A stretch of 64,000 bases of DNA from positions 278,524,938 through 278,588,937 of the forward strand of contig NC_053492.1 in the NCBI RefSeq assembly GCF_905171775.1, given 5' to 3'. Below are positions 10,645 through 22,815 of the stretch, one piece after another (position 1 is the first letter of the stretch; each line of letters starts with the position of its first letter). Both the position numbers and the translations under genes were made by a program. The notes below the pieces were generated by a model. That model did no database searches, was not told where the DNA came from, and saw only the letters and a list, made by a program, of their open reading frames with translations. This DNA comes from Rana temporaria (Eukaryota > Chordata > Amphibia > Anura > Ranidae).

Positions 10645-11466
10645 TTAACCTCCCTGGCGGTATAATTATTTCCGATTTTTGGTGCTGAAATTTGGCGTTT
10701 TATATTGTAGGCCTGTAATTCTTAGGAATAACTCACTTAAATCTGTCCAAACAAGAGTCTAGTAGACATCCCGGGTATGATAAAGTTGGAAACACAAAAT
10801 CATAAATTATAATATAATAAATAACTATAAATAATTATAACAAATAATAATATGATTATAATAAACATTATTCAATAATGTAATCAAATCAAAAACACTG
10901 AAATTTGCTCAGTTGCAGAATTGTCGCTGTCATTACTTTTATTGTTTGATGACGAATTTCTCCACAAATCGCTATCACTCAATTCTGCAAGTGATTCTAA
11001 TTTATTATCACTGTTTTCTAGCTGGTCTAAATACACTTTTGATGTAAAGGGACACGTTTTGGTTGCAATTCACAATCTCCAGTTTCCAGGCAGAAAGAAC
11101 AGTTTTTATAATATAAAACTGCATGCAGGACACTGGACAGACCACTGGGGACAAAGGGGTTGTGTAATTATTTGATACAGTACTGTAGTCTGTAAGATTA
11201 CAGTATACTGTATGTATATAGTGTGTTTCTCCGTCCCCATGCTTCGCAACGTCGCAGGGAACGGAGTTCGGCACTGTGAATCGAGTGAGGAGACACAGCG
11301 AAGGAGCTCGCACATACAGCTGGGACACATTGCAGTATCCAGGGACAAAGTATGTAACTTCCCCTGTATCCTGCAATGCGATCCCGAGTCTGGCTCGGGG
11401 TTAGCACTTTTGGTATGTAAAATTCACCCCGACAGCCAGACTCGGAAATACCGCTAAGGAGGTTAA
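10645..11466. mobile_element. TTAA element with CCTCCCTGGCGGTA ends
   Basis: TTAA at 10645-10648 and 11463-11466. The ends CCTCCCTGGCGGTA and TACCGCTAAGGAGG are inverted repeats with two mismatches. The interior has an AT-rich block (ATAATAAATAACTATAAAT) and a right part with GAGTCTGGCTCGGGG and GACAGCCAGACTCGG as a stem. Target and ends point to a piggyBac-type MITE, a different family from 6286-7278. I recognise it as a common ranid repeat. Confidence 0.85.
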
Positions 11467-11479
11467 GGACCCTGTAAAC

Positions 11480-12509
11480 CAGCGGTTCTCAACCTGGGCG
11501 TCGGGACCCCCTCGGGTTAGAATGACGATTTGCCAGGGGTCACCAAATCCTGGGCTGTTCCTGAAGCCCACGCTGCTCTTCCAGCCTTTTCTTAGGCCGC
11601 CCAGCTGGGCTGTTCCTGGAGCCCATGGGCATCCAGCTGGGCTGTTCCCGGAGCCCACGGCTGCCCACTCAGCCTCCTCACAGCCTCCCATTCAGTTCAC
11701 GGCATGGCTGGGGGGCAGAGACTAGAGGTCAGTTGACTGGTGAGGAATGTGAAGTGGGAGAGGCTGGAGGAGACCCTATTTCCTGATTTCGGCATAGGTG
11801 TCACTGCTACGAGACACCACAAAGTAGGAGAGACAGTGAAACTGGAGACACAGTAAGTAACACTACCTGTGAGTATAGTTGCCATTAAAAGTCCCCACTA
11901 CAGTTCTCAGATCAGCAGATGGCCTTGATCAAGAGCACCTAAGTTGGCTGATCAGAACTCCCCCCAGCACTGCCACTCATCCCATTCCCCACCAGCACTG
12001 CCACTCATACAAACTCCCCGCGCCAGCACCGCCACTCTTCCCACCCCCCCACCCCCCCCACCAGCACTACCACTTAACCCAACTCCCCGCCAGTACTGCC
12101 ACTCATCCCATTCCAAGGAGTAAGAGAAGGAATAAAAATAGAGAATATATGGAAGGGAAAGGACAAGAGGGGGAGGCACAAGGAAAAAAGAAGGGAAGAA
12201 AGAATAAGAGAAAGGAGAGAAAGAACAAGAAAAATGGCTAGAGAGAGGGATGGGGGGGGGGGACAAGAAATTAGCATAGAGAGAGAAAAAAGGGAAATAA
12301 AGTAGAACAAAGAGAAAGAGTAATACATCCTAAATTGTACCATAAGGGGTTTTAATATTGTACGAGTGGAAGGGACTTAAATTACTTGTCTTGCCTTGGA
12401 TGTGGCCAACCCACGTTACGAAAATAATTTTACTGTTAGGGGTCCCCACAACTTGGGAAATTTTATCAAGGGGTCACGGCACTAGAGGGGTTGAGATTGA
12501 GAACCACTG
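11480..12509 (+). mobile_element. hAT-type non-autonomous element, CAGCGGTTCTCAAC ends
   Basis: Ends CAGCGGTTCTCAACC and GAGAACCACTG, with a perfect 8-bp duplication CTGTAAAC at 11472-11479 and 12510-12517. The interior holds a GC-rich part, a C-rich run and an A/G-rich low-complexity run (12110-12310). A shorter reverse copy is at 47476-48042. The open frames inside come from base composition and are shared between both copies only because the DNA is. Confidence 0.9.
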
Positions 12510-12517
12510 CTGTAAAC

Positions 12518-13586
12518 TATATTTCCTTAAATAAATAACTTCTTACTGCATTTTTATTCCTCCATGTAATGTCCTCTGTGAGATCCCTAACCTTTCCTTT
12601 CCTCCTGATTTCTGTTTGTGTGAAATGAGCAGTGTGTATGAGTTACTGTCACGTGCACTGTTCTATGCACACTACAAATCCCATATAGTCCCATAGTCCA
12701 AAGGCCATCTCAGGAGTGAGCAAGAGATGGTGGCTATGTCCCTACACAAAGTGGGACCATGTAGCCACCCTCTAACTGGACATCAGATCACAGCAGCAAA
12801 TATAAAAAAAAAAGGAATTTGCAGATTTTGAGAGGGCTATCAACAATAAACAGTACCTTTTAGGTTAAGATACATTGCGGAAGTTGCCTCGTTAAATGAG
12901 ATAATCTGTCAATAGTTGCAAGTCACTTTTTTTTTTTTTTTTTTTTTACAGCAGGCACCCTCTGGTGATGACCCATGCTGCCCTGATGTGTTTTGTGAGC
13001 CCACTAATGATCCTTTGAAAATACTAACCTAACCTGCTTGGCACATATTGCCATACATTTAACTGAGTTAGTCTACAAGCTTCATGCTGGACACAAAGCC
13101 TTTCAATGTCACATCTCTTTGCATCTCTCCAAGTCAAAATTAAGCCCCTGTCAGTTTCATTCAGTTGTCAAATTGCAGAACCTCAGTGAACTTTAGATGC
13201 TCTTGTATTTGACAGTTGATGGAATAGGCCAGGGCTTAGAATTAGGAGGGAGTGGGCATAATTTCCACTGGGAGAGAATTTGAGGCCTATATAGAAACTC
13301 TTGAATCAAAAGAGCTCCTCACATACTCAGTAATTTCTTTCATTCTGGACACCTTGATTCACTTAATGTCAAATGGATGCTTAATGTCAAATAGATGCTG
13401 CTTGTCAATTGCCAAACCTCCCTGCACATTCAGAAAATGTAATACCATGTGAAGCCACACAATTGACAGGCCAACAGCTGTCAAAATTCAGGTTACCAAT
13501 GATTGCCTCATCATTGGCAGTTTCCATGTTTCTTTACTGACAAAGGTTTCATTTAATGGAAATTTTTTATGAGGGAAACACAGAGA
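12518..13586. other. No gene recognised
   Basis: Mixed sequence with a 22-bp poly-T run near 12927. A local duplication, AATGTCAAAT-GATGCT, occurs at 13367-13400. No inverted ends or protein similarity recognised. Confidence 0.45.
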
Positions 13587-13759
13587 GGGATATTTACTAA
13601 AAGCGGAACAGACACACCCTGGATAATCTGTGTCGGACAACCAGTCAGGTTTTAGCTTTCAATTTCAGAATTTACCTGAACAAAATGGTGTTGGAAGAGG
13701 ATTGGTTATTGCGCACAGCTGCTCCAGATTCTGATTGCTCCATTTTAAATAGTTACCCC
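13587..13759. mobile_element. TTTACTAAAA-type MITE, decayed copy
   Basis: The left end GGGATATTTACTAAAAGCGG and right end CATTTTAAATAGTTACCCC correspond to the ends of 9044-9221 with many mismatches. The middle retains CAGCTGCTCCAGATT, the position of GCTGCACCAGATTTTGC in the better copy at 21306-21871. Confidence 0.55.
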
Positions 13760-14221
13760 AGAGGCTTTTATTGTATTACAATAACAAGAAACATTAAACA
13801 GAAAATTGCTATCTGTCCCCATGAGTTGGAATTTCTCCTTGGTGAGTGTTCATCTTTTTTTCTGATAAAAAATCCCTTCCTGTGCATATAACAACATAAT
13901 AGCAGGGTATTAAGGTCTCCATTATAACATACCCATAGAAAATTACATTTACTTGAGCTTTTTTAGCTAATTGTCATTTGCTTATCTTGGTAATTTCCCC
14001 CACATACAGTATATGAGTCAATGAAGCTTGTTTATGATGTGCTTTTAGTTTGACGAGACTTTCTTAATCATGAGTAGAGATGAGCTTCAGACATTTGCTA
14101 CGATAGTAAACAATTAATTACCAATAATTCCTGGCCTCTGAACTGTGGAGTAAATAGGAAAGCTCACAGATTCTTTCCCGGGAGAGATGGTTTCTGCTAT
14201 ACTATACAGGGCTGCTTAACA
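13760..14221. other. No gene recognised
   Basis: AT-rich sequence without recognisable element ends. A 68-codon frame spanning into 13891 has no known motif. Confidence 0.4.
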
Positions 14222-14611
14222 GCCCCACACCTGTATATATGTCAGTCCCCCTCACACCTGTATACATGTTAGCCCCCCCTCACACCAGTATATATGTTAG
14301 CCCCCTCGTACCTTTATATATGTCATCCCCCACACCTGTATATTTGTCAGCCCCACACCTGTATATACAGTATGTCAGTCCCCCTCACACCTGTATATAT
14401 GTCAGCCCCCCTCACACCTTTATATATGTCAGCCCCCCTCACCTGTATATTTGTCAGACCCACACCTGTATATACGTCAGCCCCCCTCAAACCTGTATAT
14501 ATGTCAGCCCCCCCTCATACCTGTATTTATGTCAGCCCCCACACCTGTATATATATGTAAGCCCCCTCACACTTGTATATTTGTCAGCCCCCACACCTGT
14601 ATATATGTCAG
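14222..14611 (+). repeat. 27-bp minisatellite, left block
   Basis: About 15 imperfect copies of CACACCTGTATATATGTCAG followed by a C-run and T. The same unit resumes at 15758, so one array has been split by the intervening repeat. Frames through the array encode repeated Pro-Val-Tyr-Met-Ser-Ala words and are artefacts. Confidence 0.9.
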
Positions 14612-15757
14612 AACCCCCGTTTGGTTTGCACCAGAACCTACGAACACACCAAAAGTTTATGTGAACTTTAGAACCCCGTTAAAGTCTATGGGACGCGAAC
14701 GTTTGAAATCTAAAGTGCTAATTTTAAAGGCTAATATGCAATTTATTGTCCTAAAAAGTGTTTGGGGACCCAGGTCCTGCCCCAGGGGACATGTATCAAT
14801 GCAAAAAAAGTTTTAAAAAGTTTTTCCGGGAGCAGTGATTTTAATAATGCTTAAAGTGAAACAATAAAAGTGAAATTTTCCTTTAAATTTCGTACCTGGG
14901 GGGGGGGGGAGGGTGTATAGTATGCCGATGAAGTAGCATTTGTTTCCCGTGCTTAGAACTGTCCCTGAACAAAATGTCATTTCTGGAGGGAAAAAAGTCA
15001 TTTAAAACCACTCGCGGCTATAATGAATTGTCGGCTCCCGGCAATACAGAGAAAAGTCATTGATAAAAAAAAATGTGTGGGGGTCGCCCCAAATTCAATT
15101 ACCAGGCCCTTCAGGTCTGGAATGGATATTAAGGGGAACCCTGCGTCAAATGTAAAAAAATGACGTGGGGTTCCCCCAAATATCCATACCAGACCCTTTA
15201 GGTCTGGTATGAATTTTAAGGGGAACTCCACCCCAAATTTAAAAAAAAGTAAAAAAAAAAAGACCCCTCAAAGCACCATGTCCCCATGTTGATGGGGACA
15301 AGGGCCTCATCCCCACAACCCTTGCCCGGTGGTTGAGGGGGTCTGCGGGCGGGGGGCTTATTGGAATCTGGAAGACTCCTTTAACAAAGGGGACCCCCAG
15401 ATCCCGGCCCCCCTATGTGAATTGGTAATGGGGTACATTGTACCCCTACCATTTCACAAAGAAAGTGTAACAAATTGTAAAAAAAACACAGACACCGTTG
15501 GGAAAGTCCTTTATTAAAAAAAAAAAAATTCCAGCGGTGGTAATCCACTCTCGGTCTCCACTCCAACGCTGTCAGTATCCTGCGATGGGTGATCTCCTCT
15601 CCGGGGTCCAGCGATTAGATGATCTCCTCTTCATCCAGGTCCAGGATCCAACGATGAGATGTCCGCAGGATCCAATGTGAGATGCATCGGCAAACGGGCG
15701 AACAGGCAATGTTCTGGTCGAACATGAGTTTGACTCGAACACGAAGCTCATCCCTAT
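14612..15757 (+). mobile_element. TAGGGATGAGC-family repeat inserted in minisatellite
   Basis: The right end reads CGAACACGAAGCTCATCCCTA and abuts the resumed minisatellite. Inside are AAAGTCTATGGGACGCGAAC, repeated CCAGGCCCTTCAGGTCTGG-type hairpins (15098-15215), GTTGATGGGGACAAGGGCCTC and the GGAATCTGGAAGACTCC block. This family is common in ranids. The left terminal sequence is not the complement of the right, so either the copy is 5' truncated or the family lacks long inverted ends. Class unknown. Related pieces: 16546-16650, 17281-17530, 33960-34505, 53275-53780, 54280-54790, 59090-59263, 62370-62560. Confidence 0.65.
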
Positions 15758-16050
15758 CTCACACCTGTATATATGTCAGCCTCCTCTTACACCTGTATAT
15801 ATGTCAGCTCCCCTGACACCTGTATATACAGTATATAAGCCCCCTCACACCTGTATACATGTCAGCCCCCTCACACCTGTATACATGTCAGCGCCCTCAC
15901 ACCTGTATATATGTCAGCCCCACCTCACACCTGTATATATGTCAGCCCCACTCACACCTTTATATATATCAGCCCCCACACCTGTATATATGTCAGCCTC
16001 CTCTCACACCTGTATATATGCCAGCCCCCCACATACACACACAGCTCTGA
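15758..16050 (+). repeat. 27-bp minisatellite, right block
   Basis: About ten further copies of the CACACCTGTATATATGTCAGC unit, in phase and orientation with 14222-14611. It ends at a CACATACACACACAG run. Confidence 0.9.
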
Positions 16051-16368
16051 CCCCTACCTGTACACAAACAGCCCCCCTCCCTTTCCTTCACAGACCCTAC
16101 TTGTAAATGAGGTCTTCCTACCTAGTCCCAGCTTTTGTTTCCACAAAGCTGACATGTTGCTGACACACAGAAGAGCGAGCTGCCTGCAGCTGATCACTGA
16201 GCTTGATTTTGAGTTTGATGTCTGAGCCTAAAGACACAGAGTAGCAGAAGCTGCTGAGATCCTTTCTATAGTGCAAAACACGGCTCCCCTTAACCCGCAC
16301 CTGCCTTCTCCTGACCGTGCTGGGCCGGGGTCCCTTATAGTTGTATTGACTGTCCCCCCTGATGGCGG

Positions 16369-16370
<2 letters not shown>
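16051..16370. other. No gene recognised
   Basis: Sequence between the minisatellite and the AT microsatellite, with no element ends or coding similarity. Confidence 0.4.

Positions 16371-16422
<52 letters not shown>
16371..16422 (+). repeat. (AT)26 microsatellite
   Basis: Uninterrupted AT dinucleotide run of 52 bases. The tyrosine-isoleucine frames on both strands here are artefacts of the repeat. Confidence 0.97.
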
Positions 16423-16425
<3 letters not shown>

Positions 16426-16545
16426 AAATAGTCATATACACAATCCATGTGTGTTGGAGCCCTGAGGTTGATAGGGAGAACCGGGTGCTTGCAGGGAGAG
16501 CTAGATGCTGCTACACTATACAATACAATACAGTGCTGAACAGTA

Positions 16546-16650
16546 GGGATGAGCTGAACTGCCCTGGGTTTGGTTTGGCAAACCCAAACTCCATTGAAAT
16601 CGATGGAAGCTGAATCTGTCAAATTAAAAAAGCAATTTTTCTAGGCTAAA
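16546..16650 (+). repeat. Fragment of TAGGGATGAGC-family start
   Basis: GTAGGGATGAGCTGAACTG followed by GGTTTGGTTTGGCAAACCC and CCATTGAAATCGATGGAAG matches the left end expected of the family seen at 14612-15757. Only about 100 bases remain before the next element. Confidence 0.5.
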
Positions 16651-16920
16651 GCCCAGGTTCACAATGGGCTGCGGGAGTGAAGCCGTGCGAGTTCAGCTGA
16701 AGTCGCACCATTTCAGTTTCGCTGGCAGTCACAATTTCAGCCGCGATTTCAGAGACATCTGTGCAGGAACTACTTTTTGAAATCGGTGCAGCGCCGCAGA
16801 TGCGGCATCGTACCGATTAGAACGGTGCCATTGTCGACAATTGCCGGCAAATGCCGCCGATTTGAGATGCGATTTGACATCTCAAATCGCATCTCAAATC
16901 GTACCAGTGTGAACCAGGCC
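16651..16920. mobile_element. GCCCAGGTTCACA-ended MITE
   Basis: Inverted ends GCCCAGGTTCACAATGG and CCAGTGTGAACCAGGCC are flanked by AAA on both sides. The interior is rich in CGCA/GATTT words, with a self-complementary AAATCGCATCTCAAATCG stretch near the right end. The 3-bp duplication is weak evidence because the flank is A-rich. Confidence 0.6.
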
Positions 16921-17280
16921 AAAAGGCTAGGGGTTGTCAAAAGATATCAAAGTGTGTGTGTGTGTGTGTGGGGGGGGGTATTCATGGGAACTGCCCTGGG
17001 GAACATGTTTCTACATAAAAAGATTATTTTTTTTCAATTCCATTCAGCAGCAAGGATTTTTTAAAGCACTGACATTTACGAGGGAAAACGTGTTTAAAAT
17101 TGCTGACAAATTACATTTTCCTCCTGGCTGCAAGGGCACACAGATGGATTTTTGCAATTACGTTTTGGCAATGATGCTCCATTAGTCTGCAATTTAAATT
17201 GTATCATATTTTTTTCTTTGTAAATGTCACTTTCACTGTAGCACATCCTACAGCATAAGTGAAAAGAAAAAAAATTGCCT

Positions 17281-17530
17281 CTTGCACCCACCCCCAAATC
17301 AGTGCCAGACCCTTTGCATCTAGCAAACATAAAAAAAAATGTAAAAATCTATGAAATCCCTATAAATCTATAACAGACACTTACCAGACCCTTATTCTGA
17401 GCATGCAGCCTAGTTGCCCAGGAAGTGGAGGCAAGGTGCCATCAACATGGGAGGTACCTGTTGATGAGGACAAGGGCCACTTTGCCACAACCTTGGCAAG
17501 AGGTTGTGGGGGTCTGTGGAGTTGGAGCTA
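17281..17530 (+). repeat. TAGGGATGAGC-family fragment
   Basis: CAGACCCTTATTCTGAGCATGC followed by CATCAACATGGGAGG, GTTGATGAGGACAAGGGCC and GAGGTTGTGGGGGTCTG is the internal block seen at 53480-53680 and 15290-15340. Both ends are missing. Confidence 0.6.
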
Positions 17531-18085
17531 TCCTTTCAGCCCCAAATTCAATTGCTGTCCAAATCCTGTGAAGTTCAAGTTTTCACTCATCTTGACAATT
17601 TCAACTCCCTTTTCATATGCATATCTCTACACAGACTCTTCCCCCCCTTCTGTCTATCATGAATTTTGCTCTCTGGCTCATTTACCTTACCAACCGCTCA
17701 GTGTCCACCATACCTCTTTGCCAACTCCTCCACTTCTGATCCTGTTCTGATCACCCAACTAATATAACTCTAAATACTGACAACATACAGAACAAGGCCA
17801 TTTATGAGTCTGCCTCAAACGACATGACCAATCTTGTCTTAGTATGTAACCCAAACTGTCCTTTCCACTCCTTTGAAGCTGTTTTGAAGGCAAAGGGTGG
17901 TCACATCAAATATTGGATTTCTCTTCATTTACTTTCCATTTTGATAATTGATCAAATTAAACTAATAGCGCTTCTTTTTCTGAAAGCATTCTTACTCTAC
18001 AGCATTTCTTTACACCTGCCTAAAACTTTTGCACAGTACTGTAGTTCATTTGGATACACTAAGTTATTGCAAAGATATGTACATA
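17531..18085. other. No gene recognised
   Basis: Contains a C/T-rich stretch. Frames of about 100 codons at 17403-17750 and 17824-18126 show no known domain, and the first begins inside a repeat fragment. No splice-flanked coding signal. Confidence 0.4.
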
Positions 18086-18785
18086 GGGCCAGATCCACAA
18101 AAGGGATACGCAGGCGTATCTGCTGATACGCCGTCGTATCCCTGTTTCTATCTATGCGGCTGATTCATAGAATCAGTTACGCATAGATATCCCTAAGATC
18201 CGACATGTGTAATTGTTTTACACTGTCGGATCTTAGGATGCAGTACCGCGGCCGCCACTGGGGGGAGTTCGCGTCGTAAACCAGCGTCGGGTATGCAAAT
18301 TAGGAGTTACGGCGATCCACGACGGTTTTTCGCGTTCGCTACGTCGCCGCTAGTATAGTTTCCCGTCGCAAATTTACACTTTTTTTTTGCTGCCCTAACT
18401 TTAGTCAGCAAGTGTATTGCTGTCTAAAGTATGGCCGTCGTTCCCGCGTCGAAATTTAAAAATCAACGTCGTTTGCGTAAGCCGTCCGGGAATACGGAAT
18501 TACGCTACGCGCGTTGCCGTTCGAAAAAATGACGTCACGGCGCGCAAAGCACGGCGGGAGTTCGGAAACGGAGCATGCGCAGTACATCCGGCGCGGGAGC
18601 GCGCCTAATTTAAATGGGACTCGCCCCATTTGAATTGGCCCGCCCTGCGCCGGCCGGATATAGGATACACCGCCACAAATTTCCAGGTAAGTGCTTTGTG
18701 GATCGGGCACTAACTTGGAAAAATTGCGGCGGTGTAACTTAAATCCAAAAAATTAAGTTGCGCCCGGGCTTCGTGGATCTGGCCC
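18086..18785. mobile_element. CpG-rich GGGCCAGATCCAC-ended element
   Basis: Perfect 13-bp ends GGGCCAGATCCAC and GTGGATCTGGCCC enclose about 700 bases unusually rich in CpG and in TACG, CGTCG and GGCG words. It includes a palindromic TAAGATCCGAC...GTCGGATCTTAG stem at 18193-18238. Related elements lie at 32648-33344, 42881-43613 and 60208-60929. Non-coding and non-autonomous. The superfamily is uncertain; the relatives with AAT duplications suggest a 3-bp target and hence PIF/Harbinger-like. Confidence 0.75.
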
Positions 18786-21305
18786 ATTGTTACTAACACA
18801 TGGAAACTATGGCAACTGGGAGAAAAAATAGGGGAGGCTTCAGTGCACATAATTTTTGTATACAGTGATATACTGCACAAAAGGGCAGTTATTAAATGAA
18901 AGCCACTTGGGGTGATGGTGGAAAACGTATTCCCTTGGTTTTTCTCCTGCAGCTATGATTAGAGTGCGATGGATCCAGTCACCATCAGTAAAAGCAGAAA
19001 ATTACATGTTACCAGGCCAAATAACATACTGTAGCTGCTATGCATTTTGGAGGAGGCTATTATAGACTATATTCAAATTGAAGTTTATCAGGGAGGCTAG
19101 GGGTGGCTACAGGTCAGAATTGGTGGATTGTGTTGATGAGCTGCTGACAAAGGCCAACATGTTAGGTTTGGACTGTATGGTGGGTTTGATGAATGACCCA
19201 TAAACCAAACATAGGTCAATTCACTTGTTCCTAAACATGAGGTTTCTATTGTGTAAGGTATATAGGAACACCGTTGATGTTATGAGGAGAAGTAATGGTG
19301 CCAAGGACCAGGTTTTACTTCTTGCCGAAGAGAAGTTTGGACTTGAAATAAATGAATACAAAAATTACCCATGTGCACATAGGCCAAGGAAACACAAAGA
19401 CAGAACTCTATTGTTTAGCCATGCAGGTGTTGATAGAACACCTCCTGTTACTTCAGGGTAAAGTTAGCATTGATGCTCTATATTCTCTATGGGAAGCACA
19501 GAATAAATCTTATGAAAATATAATCTCTATAACAAATGGATGCTATCATTTCTGACCCTGTGTAACCTAAAAGGAAGCAATCTCCCCATTAGAGAACAAG
19601 ACATGCATTTATAAATGTAAGCACCAGGATTGAAATAACCCTAGACTTACGTGCTAAGTGAAACCACATGGATGTGGTAGCAAAGCTAAAAGCAAGCGAG
19701 GCTAAAATGAAGAGTATATGGACATTTAAAAAAAACTTAGCTAGATTAATGCATTTTCATAAATCGTTTAAGGGGAGATAAAGTTACAGAGTGTAAACTA
19801 TATTAGACTAGGTCATCAAATGATTTATTATTGTGGCAATGTACTTTTTTTTATTGAGTAACAAAACAGCAACATATTGAAAATTTGGAAAACGCTATGT
19901 CTTAAAAAAAGAAGTAGCTAGCATAATCTATATGTTTTTATGCTTGGCTACTTTAACCACTGGTCCAGTGTCTGACTGCTTTAAAAACATAGCATAATAA
20001 AGGCATATAACTTCCATAGCTTCATATACATTCAGTGGTCATACTACCTGTTTAGTGAGCACAAATAAGAGTGTGAATAGTCAGGAACAATACTAAGGTA
20101 TGCTGTAACATTAAAATGAATCTCAAATGATATTATTATAACCTAATACGTGCAAAAACAAAAATCCTTACTACAAACCATGTATTCATGCTATATATGC
20201 CAGATTTTAAACTTTCCATCTTGGAACACAACATAGTCTTCCAGAACTGCAGACCCTCCTCTTCAAAGATCAGCACAGTGTACATTAACAAATTAACTTT
20301 GCTATATCTCTCCTTATAAAGCTGGGATTCTGATAAACAGCTAAATGCACAATTCATATACATATGAAAGGGGTTCCGTTCTCAGGCCTGAGGCCTGTAG
20401 AAGGAGCTGATGCTCTGAGCTCGTAGCCTGTCTACTCTGTCCATTCAGTCTCTCCCTGATATTCTTTTCTTCCGGTGACGTCACTTCCTTGCGTCCCCGC
20501 TGATTCGAGTCGACTTCCTGGTGGCCACAGGACTGCAAATGGACCCCTTGCCATCTCCTCCACACTTGGATGCCTGTCTCGGATGCCGGGACAGTTACCC
20601 CCCAGACACACAGATGAGCTTTATTTTTATCTTTATCTTGTGAGTGTACTACATACCTTGTTATTAAAATGTTGCTCTAATACTACACTCAGAGGGCGCT
20701 TCCTGTGTTTCCCTTTTTTTCTATTCTGTTAACAGAGCTGTCTGTCTCTGAGGATAGCTGCGGCCATTCATCTTAAAAACATACCCCTTATGGACTATTG
20801 GTTTACTACCTATCTAAATGTTTACAGTCACTCCATCTTTGCATTTACAGTTTCCCTTCCTTTCAGTGGAAGTGGAACTGTACCAGCCCTTTGAAAGAGG
20901 CAGGTGAAATTATGATAATATGCTGACCAATTATGCACATAATACATACATATACCTGGCCTTACCTCAAATCTGGACCAGCGGATGCGTGGGCCAGAGT
21001 TTTTCTCACCAGTTTCCACAAAGGATTCCAAATAATAAAATGTATTTAAAAAAAACATTGTAAATCAAGTAATAGCATGTAATATAAAGGTCTGATGTCT
21101 GATGACGTGGGACATGAGTGTTTATTGGATGCACATCAAAAACCAGTGCTGGTGCTGACTTCATGTAACCATTAACATTAGTGGTTACATGTGATCAGTG
21201 CTTCTGACCGATCCTGGACACAGAGGGTTGTGTCTGAGATCTTTGGCCCTGGCCTGGGTGCTGGTAAACACCCAGTGTGTACACCCAGTGTGTACATGCT
21301 CCAAA
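18786..21305. other. No gene recognised; one GC-rich patch
   Basis: Mostly AT-rich, unassigned sequence. 20460-20610 is GC-richer with GACGTCACTTCC and GAGTCGACTTCCTGG, and ends at CTCAGAGGGCGCTTCCTGTG near 20710. It resembles the end of a repeated retroelement-type sequence, but I cannot assign it. The open frames here are short and lack motifs. Confidence 0.4.
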
Positions 21306-21871
21306 GGGTTAATCTACAAAAACTGGAGAGTGCAAAATCTGGTGCAGCTGTGCATGGTAGCCAATCGACTTCTAGCTTGTTCATTTAAAGTGGAACTCCA
21401 CGCAAAAGGGGAAGTTTTGCTTGTACGCACCCTCCCCCCTTCCATTGCCACATTTGTCACTTTTTGGGGGAGAGGGGGAAGCGGGTACCTGGTTTTGACA
21501 GGTACCTGGTCCCACTTCCCCCTGCTGCCTTCTGGGACACACACAGGTTCCAGAAGATGGCGAGAACGCAGTAAGAAAACCAGATGTGAAGCCTGAAGGT
21601 TTCACTGACAGTTTTCCTTGCTTACAATGCCAGCTCCTGCATGCGAAGCTGATTGACAAATCAGCGTGGGTGCCAACATTGCAGGATTCGTGGACAGGTA
21701 AGTGTCCTTATATTAAAAGTCAACAGCTACTGTATTTGTAGCTGCTGACTTTAATTTTTTCCAGACTGGAGCTCCCCTTTAAGTTTTGACAAATAAAAAA
21801 TTGGGAGCTGATTGGTTTCTATGTAGGGCTGCACCAGATTTTTCACACTCCAGTTTTAGTAGATCAAACCC
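21306..21871. mobile_element. TTTACTAAAA-type MITE split by TTAA element
   Basis: The left half begins GGGTTAATCTACAAAAACTGG and runs through GCAAAATCTGGTGCAGC. The right half resumes with GTTTTGACAAATAAAAAA and ends CCAGTTTTAGTAGATCAAACC. The halves are separated by the TTAA-flanked insertion at 21385-21782, and joining the flanks at one TTAA gives the order seen in 9044-9221. Confidence 0.75.
21385..21782 (+). mobile_element. TTAA element, AGTGGAACTCC ends
   Basis: TTAA at 21385-21388 and 21779-21782, with inverted ends AAGTGGAACTCC and GGAGCTCCCCTT. The interior has GGTACCTGG repeated, CGGGTACCTGGTTTTGACAG and the block AGTCAACAGCTAC...GTAGCTGCTGACTTTAA near the right end. That block is shared in reverse with 62760-63245. 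piggyBac-type MITE. Confidence 0.8.
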
Positions 21872-22815
21872 ACAGTTTATAGGGTGTAGTGTAGAGTCTT
21901 GAGAAAGTGTGTCAATAGAATGCCAAGAGGAAAATGGAGGATAGTAGTAAAGGTAGCAGGGCTGCCGCAGTTGGCTACTCAGAACCCTACCATAGCTGAT
22001 CACAATCGAGAGAGACCTCACAGCAATTTTTATCCCTATCTGAGGACTTGAAATGAACCAGACCACATGCCCAGAGATCTAGAAGAAAGCACTGTGGGTC
22101 TGATAAGAAACTAACATTGCATAAGTTGATCTGTTTTTTGCTGGGAAAAACAGGACAGGAAGGGTATAGCGAAATGGTGCATCTGTGTGCAGGTTTAGGG
22201 AGCACATAGCCATGTGCACATGTACATGAGGTGCATGTGCGCAAGTGCCTGTCACTAATGCTGCCACCAAACAGGCTATTTAAACTGAGCTGCTACACAT
22301 AATTATTGAGTGATTAAATCTGGCACTTTGCTTATATGTGTATTATAAATAATGCTCAATAAAATATTGATAAAAATATTATTGTGTCCTTTTGTAACTA
22401 ATAATTCATATTGGTATATATAACCCCTTTTGACTTCCTTACCCTGGCTTCAGTTTTTGACTATGTTCCTGATTTGTAATATTTTACTATTACATTAAAG
22501 GTGTAAATTTTAACAACATTTTCTGTCTTTGCCTGGTTCATTGTCCCTGACAATAACACTGATAAAAGGAAGTTCATAATATTGTATTTTTGTGAAATTA
22601 GTGGGAAATTAGTGATTTATGGATATCTTGCACTGATTATTTGGAAATGGGACTATATCTATTAAATTAAATTGTCACGTTGAGCTGCTTGTTTGCACTT
22701 TAATTTTGGAGCACTGTTGAGAGGTATTGTCAACCTCCTGGAGGGTTAATAACATTTGCACAACAATTAGGAGCACACTATTTATTTTTTTGTTTGCACT
22801 TTGTTATTGTATATA
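21872..22815. other. No gene recognised
   Basis: AT-rich sequence with no recognised ends, coding similarity or RNA structure. Confidence 0.4.

Noticed and set aside
11879..12343. Proline-rich and serine/leucine-rich frames, similar to frames at 47646-47981
   Set aside because: The similarity comes from two copies of one hAT-type element in opposite orientation. C-rich and A/G-rich runs explain the frames.
14239..14816. Overlapping long frames rich in Pro-Val-Tyr-Met-Ser-Ala
   Set aside because: They are open in several frames because the 27-bp unit is a multiple of three and lacks stops. This is a minisatellite, not a gene.
15801..16225. Further overlapping Pro/Tyr-rich frames
   Set aside because: Same 27-bp minisatellite, right block.
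16118..16622. Tyr-Ile repeat frames on both strands
   Set aside because: Encoded by the (AT)26 microsatellite.
21198..21659. Frames of 132 and 92 codons
   Set aside because: They cross the boundary between a MITE and the TTAA element nested in it and show no motif.
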